A stretch of 24,159 bases of DNA from an uncultured Dialister sp. (GCA_900543165.1 UQQQ01000033.1:1-24159), one strand, 5' to 3'. Counted from the stretch's first letter, positions 7,104 to 14,692 are shown. The notes: generated by a model from the letters alone, not told the origin. A program made the numbers and translations.

Positions 7104-7132
7104 ATTATATACGATGTGGATGTCTTTTGCAA
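7104..7132 (-). promoter_or_regulatory. tRNA operon promoter P3
   Basis: TTGCAA and TATAAT with a 17-base spacer on the minus strand, about 95 bases upstream of P2. An A/T-rich stretch that could act as an UP element lies just upstream (7138-7152). Confidence 0.65.
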
Positions 7133-7149
7133 GGGGTTTTTGAATTTTT

Positions 7150-7372
7150 TTGAAGGCAGGGGTCGGAGTGACCTCTGGGACGTGCTGGCCCTCGATCGGG
7201 GATGAAAGCATTGCTAGAATGAGGAATGGTGGTAGCGGCTTCGCCGCGAATATGTATGGGGCGATGCCCGAAAGTAGTATTCAAGTCAACAGGCACTCGG
7301 GACTCCTAATCCCTAGCTACTAATCCCTAGTCACCAGTCACTCGAGGCTCCTAATCCCGGGAGCGCTTTCAA
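7150..7372 (-). repeat. Mosaic intergenic repeat, copy 6
   Basis: On the plus strand: GGGACGTGCTGGCCCTCGAT, AGAATGAGGAATGG, the hairpin GCGGCTTCGCCGC with GAATATGTATGGGGCGATGCC, then CTCCTAATCCCTAGCTAC and CTAGTCACCAGTCACTCG words. It lies beyond the terminator of the cobamide operon. Confidence 0.75.
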
Positions 7373-7399
7373 TCCGACTCAAAGAGCCAGACCCCAATC

Positions 7400-7430
7400 A
7401 AAAAAGGAACCGCTTTCGCGGTTCCTTAGA
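7400..7430 (-). terminator. Terminator of the cobamide operon
   Basis: The stem AAGGAACCGC/GCGGTTCCTT with a TTTC loop is followed on the minus strand by a T-run. It lies directly after the stop of the LarC-like gene. Confidence 0.9.
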
Positions 7431-7434
7431 TCTC

Positions 7435-8211
7435 TTATATCAGATCCCCTGTCATGCCGAAGACCTTGAGGTGACGGCTGAAGATGGAGTCGCCGCGGTC
7501 TTGGAAGTAGCCCAGATACTCGGCCACGGTGCTGTCACCGGTCGGCTTCTCGGCGCTGGCGCTGCCGTAGGCTGTCTTGTCTGCCAGAAAGCGGCCGTCC
7601 ATAGGCATGAATTTGGCCGCCAGCCCTTCGAGCATGGCTGCTGCGAAAGGATGGATGTCCTCTGCGTCGATGGGCTTTCCCACCGTAGAGCCGGCATCGG
7701 TCAGGATGTGAAGTGTCGCTCTCGCGCGTTCCGATTTCCCTTCTTTCAAAGAGAACGGCACGACGAAGAGGCTCTCCACTTCCAGATAGTCGAGGCAGGC
7801 CAGAAAGAGGTAGAGCGAGATCAGATTCTCTTCACTGACGCCGATGCGGCGCAGGTCGATGATATTGCCTGCGATCTCATCGATGGCATCCGATGCGCCG
7901 CTGGTCAAGGCAGAGAAGACCTTCCAGCCGGTGTCTTCCCAGTCCGGAGCGCCTTTCTCGCAGATGTCCCTCCACATCTTGAAAATATCCCGCTCCTTCA
8001 AGAGCATCGGCTTTTCACCTGCCTCGGGGATATGAAAGTAGTGGGCGGAGATCTGCGCTTTCGGATTCGGCTTTTCGATGAATGGGGCAGAAAGGCCGGC
8101 GTCCTTCAGTTTCGATGCCAGATAGACCGGCGGCACCCCCATGTCGATGAGCCCGCCGATCATCATATCTGCGGTGAGTTTCCCATAACAGCGTACAAAA
8201 AGTGCTTTCAT
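7435..8211 (-). CDS. Divergent LarC-like protein (DUF111/COG1641 N-terminal half)
   Basis: The 258 residues align by eye with the N-terminal part (LarC1) of LarC, the CTP-dependent nickel insertase for the lactate racemase cofactor. Residues 3-40 (LFVRCYGKLTADMMIGGLID..) match the LYFDCFSGISGDMLLGALLD opening; residues 121-158 (RRIGVSEEN.., CLDYLEVESLFVVPFSLKEG) match the FHEVGA..YLGIE..ASPLPLGSG block; residues 187-217 (HPFAAAMLEGLAAKF, KTAYGSAS) match TPTGAAILKALA and GYGAG. However, DCFSG has become RCYGK and FHEVGA has become LRRIGV, and the His-rich insert is absent, so canonical nickel chemistry is unlikely. The length equals LarC1 alone, with no C-terminal half. The start is the ATG at 8211, which overlaps the preceding TGA (TGATG); GAGAGG lies upstream. 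It is third in the operon after two CobT homologues, so a role in cobamide lower-ligand metabolism is inferred. Confidence 0.72.
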   Translation of the reverse strand: MKALFVRCYGKLTADMMIGGLIDMGVPPVYLASKLKDAGLSAPFIEKPNPKAQISAHYFHIPEAGEKPMLLKERDIFKMWRDICEKGAPDWEDTGWKVFSALTSGASDAIDEIAGNIIDLRRIGVSEENLISLYLFLACLDYLEVESLFVVPFSLKEGKSERARATLHILTDAGSTVGKPIDAEDIHPFAAAMLEGLAAKFMPMDGRFLADKTAYGSASAEKPTGDSTVAEYLGYFQDRGDSIFSRHLKVFGMTGDLI

Positions 8212-9233
8212 CACTTCACGTCCTCTCTTTGACGACCCTTGCCCGGACCATCCTCTGCGACAGCTACGCCAGCGCTGCCGAAGGTTTTCATCTGGTTCAG
8301 CATGTCGATCGCTGCATCCAGAAGCGAGAGCCCGAGGGCTGAGCCGTAGCCTTCTGCTTCTGTGAAATCATAGTGCAGGAATGACTTCATACCCATCTTC
8401 TGCATCTGCATCTGATGAACCGGCTCTTCATAATAGACAGATGGGAAAATATAGTTTTTTATTTCAGGATACACAGCCTGTGCAGCAAGCACGGCAGCGC
8501 CTGTGACAGCATTATCAAAGACGACCATGATGCCGCGGCGCGCGGCTTCTACGGTAAGGCCGAAAAGGGCTGCGATTTCCGCCGAGCCGACCATGGCGAG
8601 CGCAGCGACGGGATCCTTGGCGAAGTCGCCGACATCGGAAAGCTGGATAGAGAAGCCGCTTCTCGCCGATGCCTTCTTGAGGTCCTCCTTCATGACGGCT
8701 GTCGTCACCGCAAGTGCCGACAGCATGGAACGCTCTCCGATATTGCCGAGACCGACAGCCTGGATGCCCTCTCCCGCAAGGGCTTTCCCGACAGACATGC
8801 CGAGAGAAATCGCCGCCGCGACGACATCATCATCCATGGCGGGATGCCCCTGATGTGTACCATGGATCACTTTTTTTGCCAATACGCCTTCGATATCAGA
8901 GGTATCCTTTTCAAGGCCGACATCGACCAAGTAGATCGGCATCTCCATCTGCCGCGCGAGGACATTCACCGGTCCCGCGCCCTGTGCGACCAGCTTCATC
9001 TCTGCGTGCGAGAGCTGCCCCTTCGTCTTGTTCTCGCCGTCAACGGCCGTATCCCCGCCGAAAATGACGACCGCCTTATTGAGGTATGCCGGCTTCACTT
9101 CGCCTAAAATGCCGGCCATACGGACAGCCATGTCTTCGAGCTTGCCCAGCGAATGGATCGGCTTGATGAGGTTATCCACATAGAGCTGGCAGGCATCCAT
9201 GATTTCCTGATTCAGTTTCGGGATCGTGCTCAT
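8211..9233 (-). CDS. CobT-family phosphoribosyltransferase, second (divergent) subunit, ArsAB-like
   Basis: This 340-aa protein is a CobT homologue. CobT moves phosphoribose from nicotinate mononucleotide to the lower-ligand base of cobamides. The start is the ATG at 9233 in an ATGA overlap with the upstream cobT gene, with GGTGGAAG before it. Fold landmarks are kept: IHSLGKLEDMAVRMAG (28-42), IYLVDVGLE, and the C-terminal TEAEGYGSALGL, whose Glu294 aligns with the catalytic Glu317 of Salmonella CobT. Other CobT signatures are lost: DHGV is FGGDTAVDGE (58-67) and GELGMANTT is GNIGERSML (163-171). One conserved and one diverged tandem CobT is the arrangement of Sporomusa ArsA/ArsB, a heterodimer that activates phenol and p-cresol. 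The partner role is inferred from that precedent. A standalone function is less likely given the translational coupling. Confidence 0.85.
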   Translation of the reverse strand: MSTIPKLNQEIMDACQLYVDNLIKPIHSLGKLEDMAVRMAGILGEVKPAYLNKAVVIFGGDTAVDGENKTKGQLSHAEMKLVAQGAGPVNVLARQMEMPIYLVDVGLEKDTSDIEGVLAKKVIHGTHQGHPAMDDDVVAAAISLGMSVGKALAGEGIQAVGLGNIGERSMLSALAVTTAVMKEDLKKASARSGFSIQLSDVGDFAKDPVAALAMVGSAEIAALFGLTVEAARRGIMVVFDNAVTGAAVLAAQAVYPEIKNYIFPSVYYEEPVHQMQMQKMGMKSFLHYDFTEAEGYGSALGLSLLDAAIDMLNQMKTFGSAGVAVAEDGPGKGRQREDVK

Positions 9234-10282
9234 GCTTCCACCCCCGCTTCTTCTTTGGTGACACATTCCCGATAGACGGAAATCGCCATATCCAGCATTT
9301 TTTTCTGAATGCCCGCCCCAATGGATTCACCCAGACGGAAATCCAGATCAATATATTCGGAAAGTCCCAGCGCAGCCAGCGACTTTTTATGCGCCTGCTC
9401 GAGCGACAGGTGCGAAGCCATGAGGTAATCCGTCACCTGCGGCGCGAGTGCCTTCGCGATGAAGGCGCTCGCCGTCGTATTGAACCCGTCGATGATGGTC
9501 ATCGCATGATTGGCGGCCGCCCCCAGGATGACACCCGTGAGGCACCCGAATTCAAATCCGCCGACCTTGGCAAGCACATCGAGCCCGTCCTTGGGATCCG
9601 GATGGTTCACATCCATGGCCTTCTGCACGACCTCCACCTTGTGAATGAGGCGTTCGTCAGAAATATTTGTCCCGCGCCCCGTGACTTTGATGGCATTCCA
9701 GTGATTGAAGGTCCCCAGGATGCAGGCAGATGAGGTGGTATTGGAAATCCCCATTTCCCCGATCGAAAAGACTTTGTATCCCTTTCTTACATTTTCTTCT
9801 GCGATTTCGATGCCGATCTCGATGGAACGGATCGCCTGCTCGCGCGTCATCGCCGGTCCTTCTGCAATGTTCTTCGTCCCCCATGCGATCTTGCGATCTA
9901 AAAGTCCCGGGACTCCTGTCATATCATGATGGATGCCCACATCGACCACCACCATATCCATGCCCGCATAGTAAGCCATCGCATTGCAGGAGGCGCCCTT
10001 CGCGACCACATAGGCCTTCGTCATGCCGACCGTCGTCTCCTGCGGGTAGGCAGACACGCCCTCTTTGTATACCCCGTGGTCGCTGCATGCGATCACCATA
10101 CACCCCTTCGGGACATCCGGCATGGCATCGCCGGTGACACCGATGTAGCGCGTCACCATATCCTCCATCTTGCCAAGGTTTCCCATACCGAGGTACAGAT
10201 CATGCCAGCGCTTCCCGGCCTCTTCCATGGCTTCCTGGCTGAGCGGCTGGATCCGATCCAGCGTGTCGTCTAATAAGTCCAT
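9230..10282 (-). CDS. cobT: Nicotinate-nucleotide:base phosphoribosyltransferase (CobT/ArsAB family)
   Basis: This 350-aa protein keeps the full set of CobT landmarks: LGNLGKMEDMVTRYIG (34-49), CSDHGVYKEGVS (66-77), VVDVGIHHD, GEMGISNTTSSA (175-186), KVGGFEFGCLTGVILGAA and FRLGESIGAG, whose Glu319 matches catalytic Glu317 of Salmonella CobT. It makes the alpha-ribotide of the lower-ligand base in cytoplasmic cobamide assembly. The start has a perfect AGGAGG five bases upstream. It is first in a three-gene operon (cobT, divergent cobT, LarC-like) with 1-4 bp overlaps. Two tandem CobT homologues suggest an ArsAB-type heterodimer for phenolic bases rather than dimethylbenzimidazole. Only 25 bases separate the -10 box from the start, so no cobalamin riboswitch can fit. 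No other cobamide genes are in the window. Confidence 0.93.
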   Translation of the reverse strand: MDLLDDTLDRIQPLSQEAMEEAGKRWHDLYLGMGNLGKMEDMVTRYIGVTGDAMPDVPKGCMVIACSDHGVYKEGVSAYPQETTVGMTKAYVVAKGASCNAMAYYAGMDMVVVDVGIHHDMTGVPGLLDRKIAWGTKNIAEGPAMTREQAIRSIEIGIEIAEENVRKGYKVFSIGEMGISNTTSSACILGTFNHWNAIKVTGRGTNISDERLIHKVEVVQKAMDVNHPDPKDGLDVLAKVGGFEFGCLTGVILGAAANHAMTIIDGFNTTASAFIAKALAPQVTDYLMASHLSLEQAHKKSLAALGLSEYIDLDFRLGESIGAGIQKKMLDMAISVYRECVTKEEAGVEA

Positions 10283-10307
10283 GTTTCCTCCTAATTCTAT
10301 ATTAATT

Positions 10308-10336
10308 ATTGTATCATAAACGCAAATCTTTTTGAA
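10308..10336 (-). promoter_or_regulatory. Promoter of the cobT operon
   Basis: TTCAAA and TACAAT with a 17-base spacer on the minus strand, ending 25 bases before the cobT start. The -35 box is weak. The leader is too short for a riboswitch. Confidence 0.6.
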
Positions 10337-10371
10337 TCATGGATTCCTTTTCATTATATCATGAGGGGCTA

Positions 10372-10583
10372 GAGGAAGGGCTGGCCCGTGGGGCGTGCTG
10401 TCCCTTGATAGGGGATAAAAGTTTTGCTTAAATGAGGAATTAGGAATGAGAAATGGGGAATTAGGAATGAAGGTGGCGGCTTCGCCGCGAATATATATGG
10501 GGCGATGCCCGAAGTTTGAAACTAGCGGTTTTCTCATATCGCAAACCTAATCCCCAGCTACTAATTTCTAGTCACCAGTCACT
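10372..10583 (-). repeat. Mosaic intergenic repeat, copy 7 (uninterrupted reference copy)
   Basis: On the plus strand: GGCCCGTGGGGCGTGC, GATAGGGGATAAAAG, tandem AATGAGGAATTAGG words, GGCGGCTTCGCCGC, ATATATGGGGCGATGCC, then TTGAAACTAGCGGTTTTCTC, ATATCGCAAACCTAATCCCC and CTAGTCACCAGTCAC. It keeps intact the junction that is interrupted by the hairpin element at 2029-2188. Confidence 0.78.
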
Positions 10584-10592
10584 TTTGCCCCC

Positions 10593-10620
10593 TTGTCTTC
10601 CCCTTCCCTCATGCTATAAT
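10593..10620 (+). promoter_or_regulatory. Promoter of the aldehyde dehydrogenase gene
   Basis: TTGTCT and TATAAT with a 16-base spacer on the plus strand. The leader that follows is about 85 bases and contains a half copy of the hairpin element and a G/C-rich hairpin. Confidence 0.65.
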
Positions 10621-10626
10621 AAATCC

Positions 10627-10645
10627 AGGGAAACACTGATTCAAT
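10627..10645 (+). repeat. Half copy of the MITE-like terminal repeat
   Basis: GGGAAACACTGATTCAATA matches the end GGAAACACTGATTAAATC seen at 2029 and 21529, without a partner arm nearby. It lies in the transcribed leader of the aldehyde dehydrogenase gene. Confidence 0.5.
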
Positions 10646-10657
10646 ATCATCATCTCA

Positions 10658-10692
10658 AGGGGGAGCGCGCTCGCAAGGGGGCTCTCTTTTGT
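10658..10692 (+). terminator. Possible attenuator hairpin in the aldehyde dehydrogenase leader
   Basis: GGGAGC and GCTCTC can pair across a 13-base loop and are followed by TTTTG. The stem is short and has a G-T pair, so termination would be weak. It ends about 20 bases before the start codon. Confidence 0.3.
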
Positions 10693-10711
10693 CTAAAGGA
10701 AGGTGTTTGCT

Positions 10712-12133
10712 ATGGATTATGAAAAGCTCTATATCAATGGTGAATGGATCCCTGGCGCATCCGGAGATTTCATCGAAGTAGAAAACCCCGCCACGAGGGA
10801 GATCTTCGCCCGCGTTCCGGCGGGGAATGGCGATGACGTAGACAAGGCCGCCAAAGCCGCTTATGCCGCTTTCCCTGCCTGGGCGAAAAAGCCGCTCGCC
10901 GAACGCATCACTTTGATGGAGCGATTCCTCGCCATTTTCAAATCTCAGGAAGATGACCTCATCGACATCACCATCCGGGAGCTCGGCTCGCCATATACCT
11001 TCACCAAAGCCTCGCAGGTCGAGTACCAGTACGTCCGTACTATGTCCTACATCGACCTTGCGCCAGACGTCCCCATGGTCGAAAAAATGGCGGCTTCCAC
11101 CACCTATCGTGAGCCGATCGGCGTCATCGGATGTATCACTCCATGGAACTACCCCTTGGGACAGGTCATACAGAAGATCATACCTGCGATGCTGATGGGC
11201 AATACCGTCATCCTAAAGCCGAGCCAGCACACGCCGCTCTCCTCCTACTTCCTCGCCGATGCCTTTGAACAAGCAGGCTTTCCGAAAGGCGTCTTCAACC
11301 TCGTGACCGGCCGCGGCGGCGAAGTGGGCGATGCGCTCTCTTCCCATCCGCTCGTCTCCATGATCTCCTTCACCGGATCCACCTCAGGCGGCGTCACCGT
11401 CGGCAAGCGAGCGCTTGAAAGCGTAAAGCATATCAGCCTTGAGCTTGGCGGGAAATCGCCCTACGTGATCCTTCCATCCAAGGACCATGACTACAGCACA
11501 CCGATCCGTCTTTGCTTTAACAGCATCTTTCTGAACTCCGGCCAGACCTGTACCGCCTTCTCCCGCCTGCTCATCCCGGAAAGCGAGAAAACCCTCATCG
11601 AAAAAGAGCTTTCCGCCATCGCCAAAGAGTATACCGTCGGCGACCCGACAGACACGGGCGTGAAGCTCGGGCCCGTGTCCTCCATGGCGCAGTACCGGAA
11701 GATCAGCGAATACATCCGAAAAGGTCTTTCCGAAGGGGGAAGGCTCCTCACGGGCGGCCTGCCGGAAAGCCCCGATCACGGCTACTACATCCACCCCACG
11801 ATCTTCACGAATGTCACGAATGATATGACCATCGCGCAGGATGAGATCTTCGGGCCTGTCCTCTGTGTCATCACCTACAAAGACACTGACGATGCGGTCA
11901 GGATCGCCAATGACACCAGATACGGTCTGAATGCCGGTGTCTATGGGCCGAAAGAAGAAGCCATCGCCCTCGCCCATCGCATTATGGCCGGCAATGTCTA
12001 CATCAATGCCAGCCCGCGTGATACAGCGGCTCCCTTCGGCGGCTACAAGGAAAGCGGCCTTGGCCGCGAAGGCGGCATCTACGGCATGCTCGAATTCACC
12101 CAGCAGAAAGCCCTCTTCGATACGGGTGAGTAG
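10712..12133 (+). CDS. NAD(P)-dependent aldehyde dehydrogenase
   Basis: This 473-aa enzyme of the ALDH superfamily would oxidise an aldehyde to its acid with NAD(P)+. The motifs are in order: ITPWNYP (142-148, nucleotide fold), LKPSQHTP (Lys169), FTGSTSGG (220-227), LELGGKSP with general base Glu244, NSGQTCTA with catalytic Cys280, DEIFGPVL, and GGYKESGLGREGG near the C-terminus. The length is normal. The closest resemblance is to the ALDH1/betaine-aldehyde-like group, but the substrate cannot be read from the sequence. The start is the ATG at 10712, with AAAGGAAGG eight bases upstream; an upstream in-frame GTG at 10703 would overlap that RBS. It has its own promoter on the plus strand, opposite to almost all neighbours, and the stop codon TAG leads straight into a word tract. 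Confidence 0.94.
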   Translation: MDYEKLYINGEWIPGASGDFIEVENPATREIFARVPAGNGDDVDKAAKAAYAAFPAWAKKPLAERITLMERFLAIFKSQEDDLIDITIRELGSPYTFTKASQVEYQYVRTMSYIDLAPDVPMVEKMAASTTYREPIGVIGCITPWNYPLGQVIQKIIPAMLMGNTVILKPSQHTPLSSYFLADAFEQAGFPKGVFNLVTGRGGEVGDALSSHPLVSMISFTGSTSGGVTVGKRALESVKHISLELGGKSPYVILPSKDHDYSTPIRLCFNSIFLNSGQTCTAFSRLLIPESEKTLIEKELSAIAKEYTVGDPTDTGVKLGPVSSMAQYRKISEYIRKGLSEGGRLLTGGLPESPDHGYYIHPTIFTNVTNDMTIAQDEIFGPVLCVITYKDTDDAVRIANDTRYGLNAGVYGPKEEAIALAHRIMAGNVYINASPRDTAAPFGGYKESGLGREGGIYGMLEFTQQKALFDTGE

Positions 12134-12262
12134 CCGGGATTAGTGGCTAGTGGCTAGTGATTAGGAAAAACTGTTTTTCGAAAAAGCGGGACGCCTGGGA
12201 TTCCCTATACGCTGCGGCGCTTCCATACGATGCGCTGCACTTTCCCCATTGCATCCGTTGCC
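12134..12262 (+). repeat. Mosaic intergenic repeat, copy 8
   Basis: GGGATTAGTGGCTAGTGGC and TAGTGATTAGG words start directly at the aldehyde dehydrogenase stop codon, in the same orientation as the gene. A GCTGCGGCGCTTCCATACG module follows. The A/T palindrome TTTTTCGAAAAA (about 12174) is the only hairpin near the gene end. Confidence 0.65.
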
Positions 12263-12287
12263 CTGTTTTTTATGAAAGGATTCTCTC

Positions 12288-12869
12288 ATGTCTCTCCTGA
12301 AAAAGCTTCTCCTCGTCCTTCTGCTCCTTCTCGCTGCTGCCGGCGGCTGGTATTTCCTGTACTGGCAGAATACGCCCGCCTTTGCGGCGGGAGAGATCCA
12401 GCAAGCCGTGCAGAAAAAGGACTGGGATCTCTTCTGCAAACGCGTCGATGTCGCCAAAGTCTACAGCTATGCCTTGGACGACATGCTCGCCGAGCTCAAG
12501 GCCGACGGTCTTCCCGAACACGCCATCGCTGCCTCCCTCGTGAAAAGCATCAAGAAAGAAGTCGTGAAGGAACTCATCCGACAAACAGAGATCCGATTCA
12601 AGGATGGCGCCCCTGCCTCCAAGTCCCTTCTGGACAAACCTGTCAAGACCCTCACTGCCTACGCCGGCTCTTCCGCCCTCTCTCTCACCGACATCTTCAA
12701 GATCGAAGAAGCGGACGGCAAAGTCATCGCCTATGTGAAGCTCCACGACAAGGACCTTGCCCGCGACTTCATATGGCAGGTACAGCTGGAAAAAGACGTA
12801 AACAGCCTTTGGACAGCGACACGCATCCTGAATTTTACCGACTATCTGAAAGAAAGGATGGACGGGTGA
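12288..12869 (+). CDS. DUF2939-like membrane-anchored protein
   Basis: This 193-aa protein starts with a short basic segment (MSLLKK) and a strongly hydrophobic helix (about 6-25), then a periplasmic domain. FLYWQNTPAFAAGEIQQAVQ, KKDWDLFCKRVDVAKVY and the later ELKADG region resemble the DUF2939 family, whose members have a short N-terminal anchor and an unknown function. Residues 55-95 look alpha-helical, and the C-terminal half (FKIEEADGKVIAYVKLHD, QVQLEKDVNSLWTATRIL) looks like beta strands with a lipid-transfer or NTF2-like feel, which is only an impression. The start has AAAGGA seven bases upstream. It lies 154 bases after the aldehyde dehydrogenase with repeat material between, so co-transcription is uncertain. 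The stop TGA is the first TGA of a GTGACTAGTGACTGG tract. Confidence 0.85.
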   Translation: MSLLKKLLLVLLLLLAAAGGWYFLYWQNTPAFAAGEIQQAVQKKDWDLFCKRVDVAKVYSYALDDMLAELKADGLPEHAIAASLVKSIKKEVVKELIRQTEIRFKDGAPASKSLLDKPVKTLTAYAGSSALSLTDIFKIEEADGKVIAYVKLHDKDLARDFIWQVQLEKDVNSLWTATRILNFTDYLKERMDG

Positions 12870-13246
12870 CTAGTGACTGGAGACTAGTGACTGGGGACTG
12901 GGGACTAGTCACTAGTAGTTAGGGACTAGGGTTTATGGTTTAGGGTTTGCATCAATCTCCTCAACTGAGAAGCCCCTTGAAGAAGGGGCACACCGAAGAC
13001 GCAGGATAGAGTGCCTGGTAGAGGCGCAACTCACCGAAACGTTTTCATACTATTCGCACTAAGCGTCTTCCCTGTATCGTCATTCCGAGCGAAGCCGAGG
13101 AATCTTTTTCGTTCGCGGTGAAACGGTTCCTGTGCGCGAAACCGGAAACGGGAAGCCTGTCATCCTCCATACTCCGCGGCGCTACCTATTATGATACACC
13201 GCACCAAAACCCTGAACCCGCCAACCTGAACCCTGAACCCATCAAG
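12870..13246 (+). repeat. Mosaic intergenic repeat, copy 9
   Basis: It contains a word tract (12866-12950: GACTAGTGACTGG, GGGACTAG, TAGGGTTTA), a hairpin GCCCCTT-gaag-AAGGGGC (12972-12989), a 28-bp palindrome (13079-13105), a CTCCGCGGCGC module and ACCCTGAACCC words (13208-13240). Nothing protein-coding is seen in this 413-bp gap. Confidence 0.72.
13079..13105 (+). repeat. Covarying 28-bp palindrome, copy b
   Basis: The arms GTCATTCC and GGAATCTTT flank the centre GAGCGAAGCCGA. The pairing bases are TTCC/GGAA. Confidence 0.72.
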
Positions 13247-13247
13247 T

Positions 13248-13280
13248 AAAAAACGCTCAGCCGATTCGGCTGAGCGCTTT
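13248..13280. terminator. Bidirectional terminator between the DUF2939-like and RlmI-like genes
   Basis: The stem CGCTCAGCCGA/TCGGCTGAGCG has A-run and T-run flanks on opposite sides. It serves the convergent plus-strand gene (about 380 bases away) and the minus-strand methyltransferase, whose stop is three bases away. Confidence 0.9.
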
Positions 13281-13282
13281 TC

Positions 13283-14503
13283 TTATACGATCTGGAAGAG
13301 GAAGAATTTCAAATAATAGGTCTCCGGCACCGTCATAAGGATCGGATGATCGGGAGCCTGCTGGCGGAACTCGATCTGCCGGAGCGTGACGCCGGCATCG
13401 CGCGCTGCTTCCTTCACCATCTTCACGAAGAGTTCCTCACCCATGAAATGTGAGCAGGAGCAGGTCGCCAGATATCCGCCGCGCGGCAGGATCTTCATCG
13501 CACGGTAGTTGATCTCCTTGTAGCCGCGGAAGGCTTCATGGACCGTCTTTCCTGACTTGGTGAAGGCAGGCGGATCGAGGACGATGTAGTCATAGCTGTG
13601 ATCCTTTTTCTTGTCGAGCTCGGTCAAAAAATCAAAGACATCTGCCTCTACGGCCTCGACGGCAAGACCATTCTGCTTCGCATTGTGCGCCGTCATTTCG
13701 ACGGCTTCTTTGGAAATATCGAGCGCCGTCACGCTCGCTGCACCGCCCTTGGCGATATTCAGTGCGAAAGCGCCCGTGTGCGTGAAGCAGTCGAGGACAT
13801 GGCAACCCTTCCCAATCTGCGCTGCCGCGAGACGATTGAATTTCTGGTCAAGGAAGAAGCCCGTCTTCTGCCCATTCTCTACATCGACCGTATAGCGGAT
13901 GCCGTTCTCCACGATATCCACCCGTGTCTTCTCTGCCGCCGGATCCAGCAGCGGGGAGCGATAGAAGCCCTTGTACTGCTGCATCCCCTCCAGCTCACGG
14001 ATCTTGACATCATTTCTTTCATAGACGCAGGAGACCGCGAGCTGCCGCTCCCGCAGCGCCTCGATGAGGCCGTCCAAGAATTCCTTCTTATGCCGCTCCA
14101 TCCCCAGTGAGAGCACCTGCACGGAAAGCACATCGCCGAAGCGATCCACCGTAAGTCCCGGCAGCTGATCCGCTTCCCCGAAAACCAGGCGGCAGCAATC
14201 ATAGTCTTCCTTCCGCATCACCTGCAGGCGGTAATCCACCGCATACGCTGCGCGGCGCTTCCAGAAGGCTGCGTTGAAGGTATCATTCGCATTCGTCGAA
14301 AAAATGCGGACGGTGATCTTCGAGTGCGGATTGTAGAAACCGCTTCCCACGAATTTCCCCTTCTTCGACTCCACACGCACGATATCACCGGCTTCAATGC
14401 CTTCGTCCGCGTGCTCGATCTCCGTCCCGTAGATCCACGGGTGTCCCCCCTTCGCCGCCAGCTCGGCGCGCTTACTGATGATGACTTTCTTCAGATTCTC
14501 CAT
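13283..14503 (-). CDS. RlmI-like class I rRNA (cytosine-5) methyltransferase
   Basis: This 406-aa protein belongs to COG1092, whose E. coli member RlmI methylates C1962 of 23S rRNA using S-adenosylmethionine. It has an N-terminal PUA-type RNA-binding domain (about 1-72: HPWIYGTEIE, GDIVRVESKKGKFVGSGFYN), then the linking EEHD-like region with GLTVDRFGD, and the Rossmann methyltransferase fold: VLDCFTHTGAFAL (motif I, 237-249), ALDISKEAVE, LDPPAFTKSGK (motif IV, 309-319) and ATCSCSHFM (motif VI, with Cys348/350; one is the likely nucleophile). The length matches RlmI. The start is ATG at 14503, which has GGAG six bases upstream; the in-frame ATG at 14515 has no RBS. The promoter TTGAAC-18-TACAAT is at 14535-14564. 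It is monocistronic. Confidence 0.92.
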   Translation of the reverse strand: MENLKKVIISKRAELAAKGGHPWIYGTEIEHADEGIEAGDIVRVESKKGKFVGSGFYNPHSKITVRIFSTNANDTFNAAFWKRRAAYAVDYRLQVMRKEDYDCCRLVFGEADQLPGLTVDRFGDVLSVQVLSLGMERHKKEFLDGLIEALRERQLAVSCVYERNDVKIRELEGMQQYKGFYRSPLLDPAAEKTRVDIVENGIRYTVDVENGQKTGFFLDQKFNRLAAAQIGKGCHVLDCFTHTGAFALNIAKGGAASVTALDISKEAVEMTAHNAKQNGLAVEAVEADVFDFLTELDKKKDHSYDYIVLDPPAFTKSGKTVHEAFRGYKEINYRAMKILPRGGYLATCSCSHFMGEELFVKMVKEAARDAGVTLRQIEFRQQAPDHPILMTVPETYYLKFFLFQIV

Positions 14504-14534
14504 AGTCTTCTCCATTTCTGTAACTTTTCTTTTG

Positions 14535-14564
14535 ATTGTAGCATAAGGACGGGAACAGGTTCAA
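14535..14564 (-). promoter_or_regulatory. Promoter of the RlmI-like gene
   Basis: TTGAAC and TACAAT with an 18-base spacer on the minus strand, plus a TGC extension before the -10 box. It ends 31 bases before the chosen start. Confidence 0.6.
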
Positions 14565-14650
14565 CGGTCTCTATGGACGATGCAGGTATCTCACGCTTCT
14601 CCCCTTGTAAAAGCCACCATGCTTTCTTATTTTCGCCTCATCCCGCACGC

Positions 14651-14692
14651 AAAAAGATCCCCGCCATCGGTCAATTCGATGGTGGGGATCTT
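14651..14692 (-). terminator. groEL terminator
   Basis: The long stem AGATCCCCGCCATCG pairs with CGATGGTGGGGATCT around GTCAATT, followed on the minus strand by a T-run. It lies about 30 bases beyond the groEL stop. Confidence 0.92.

Noticed and set aside
10283..10336. Cobalamin riboswitch before cobT
   Set aside because: Only 25 bases lie between the -10 box and the start, far too few for a B12 riboswitch.
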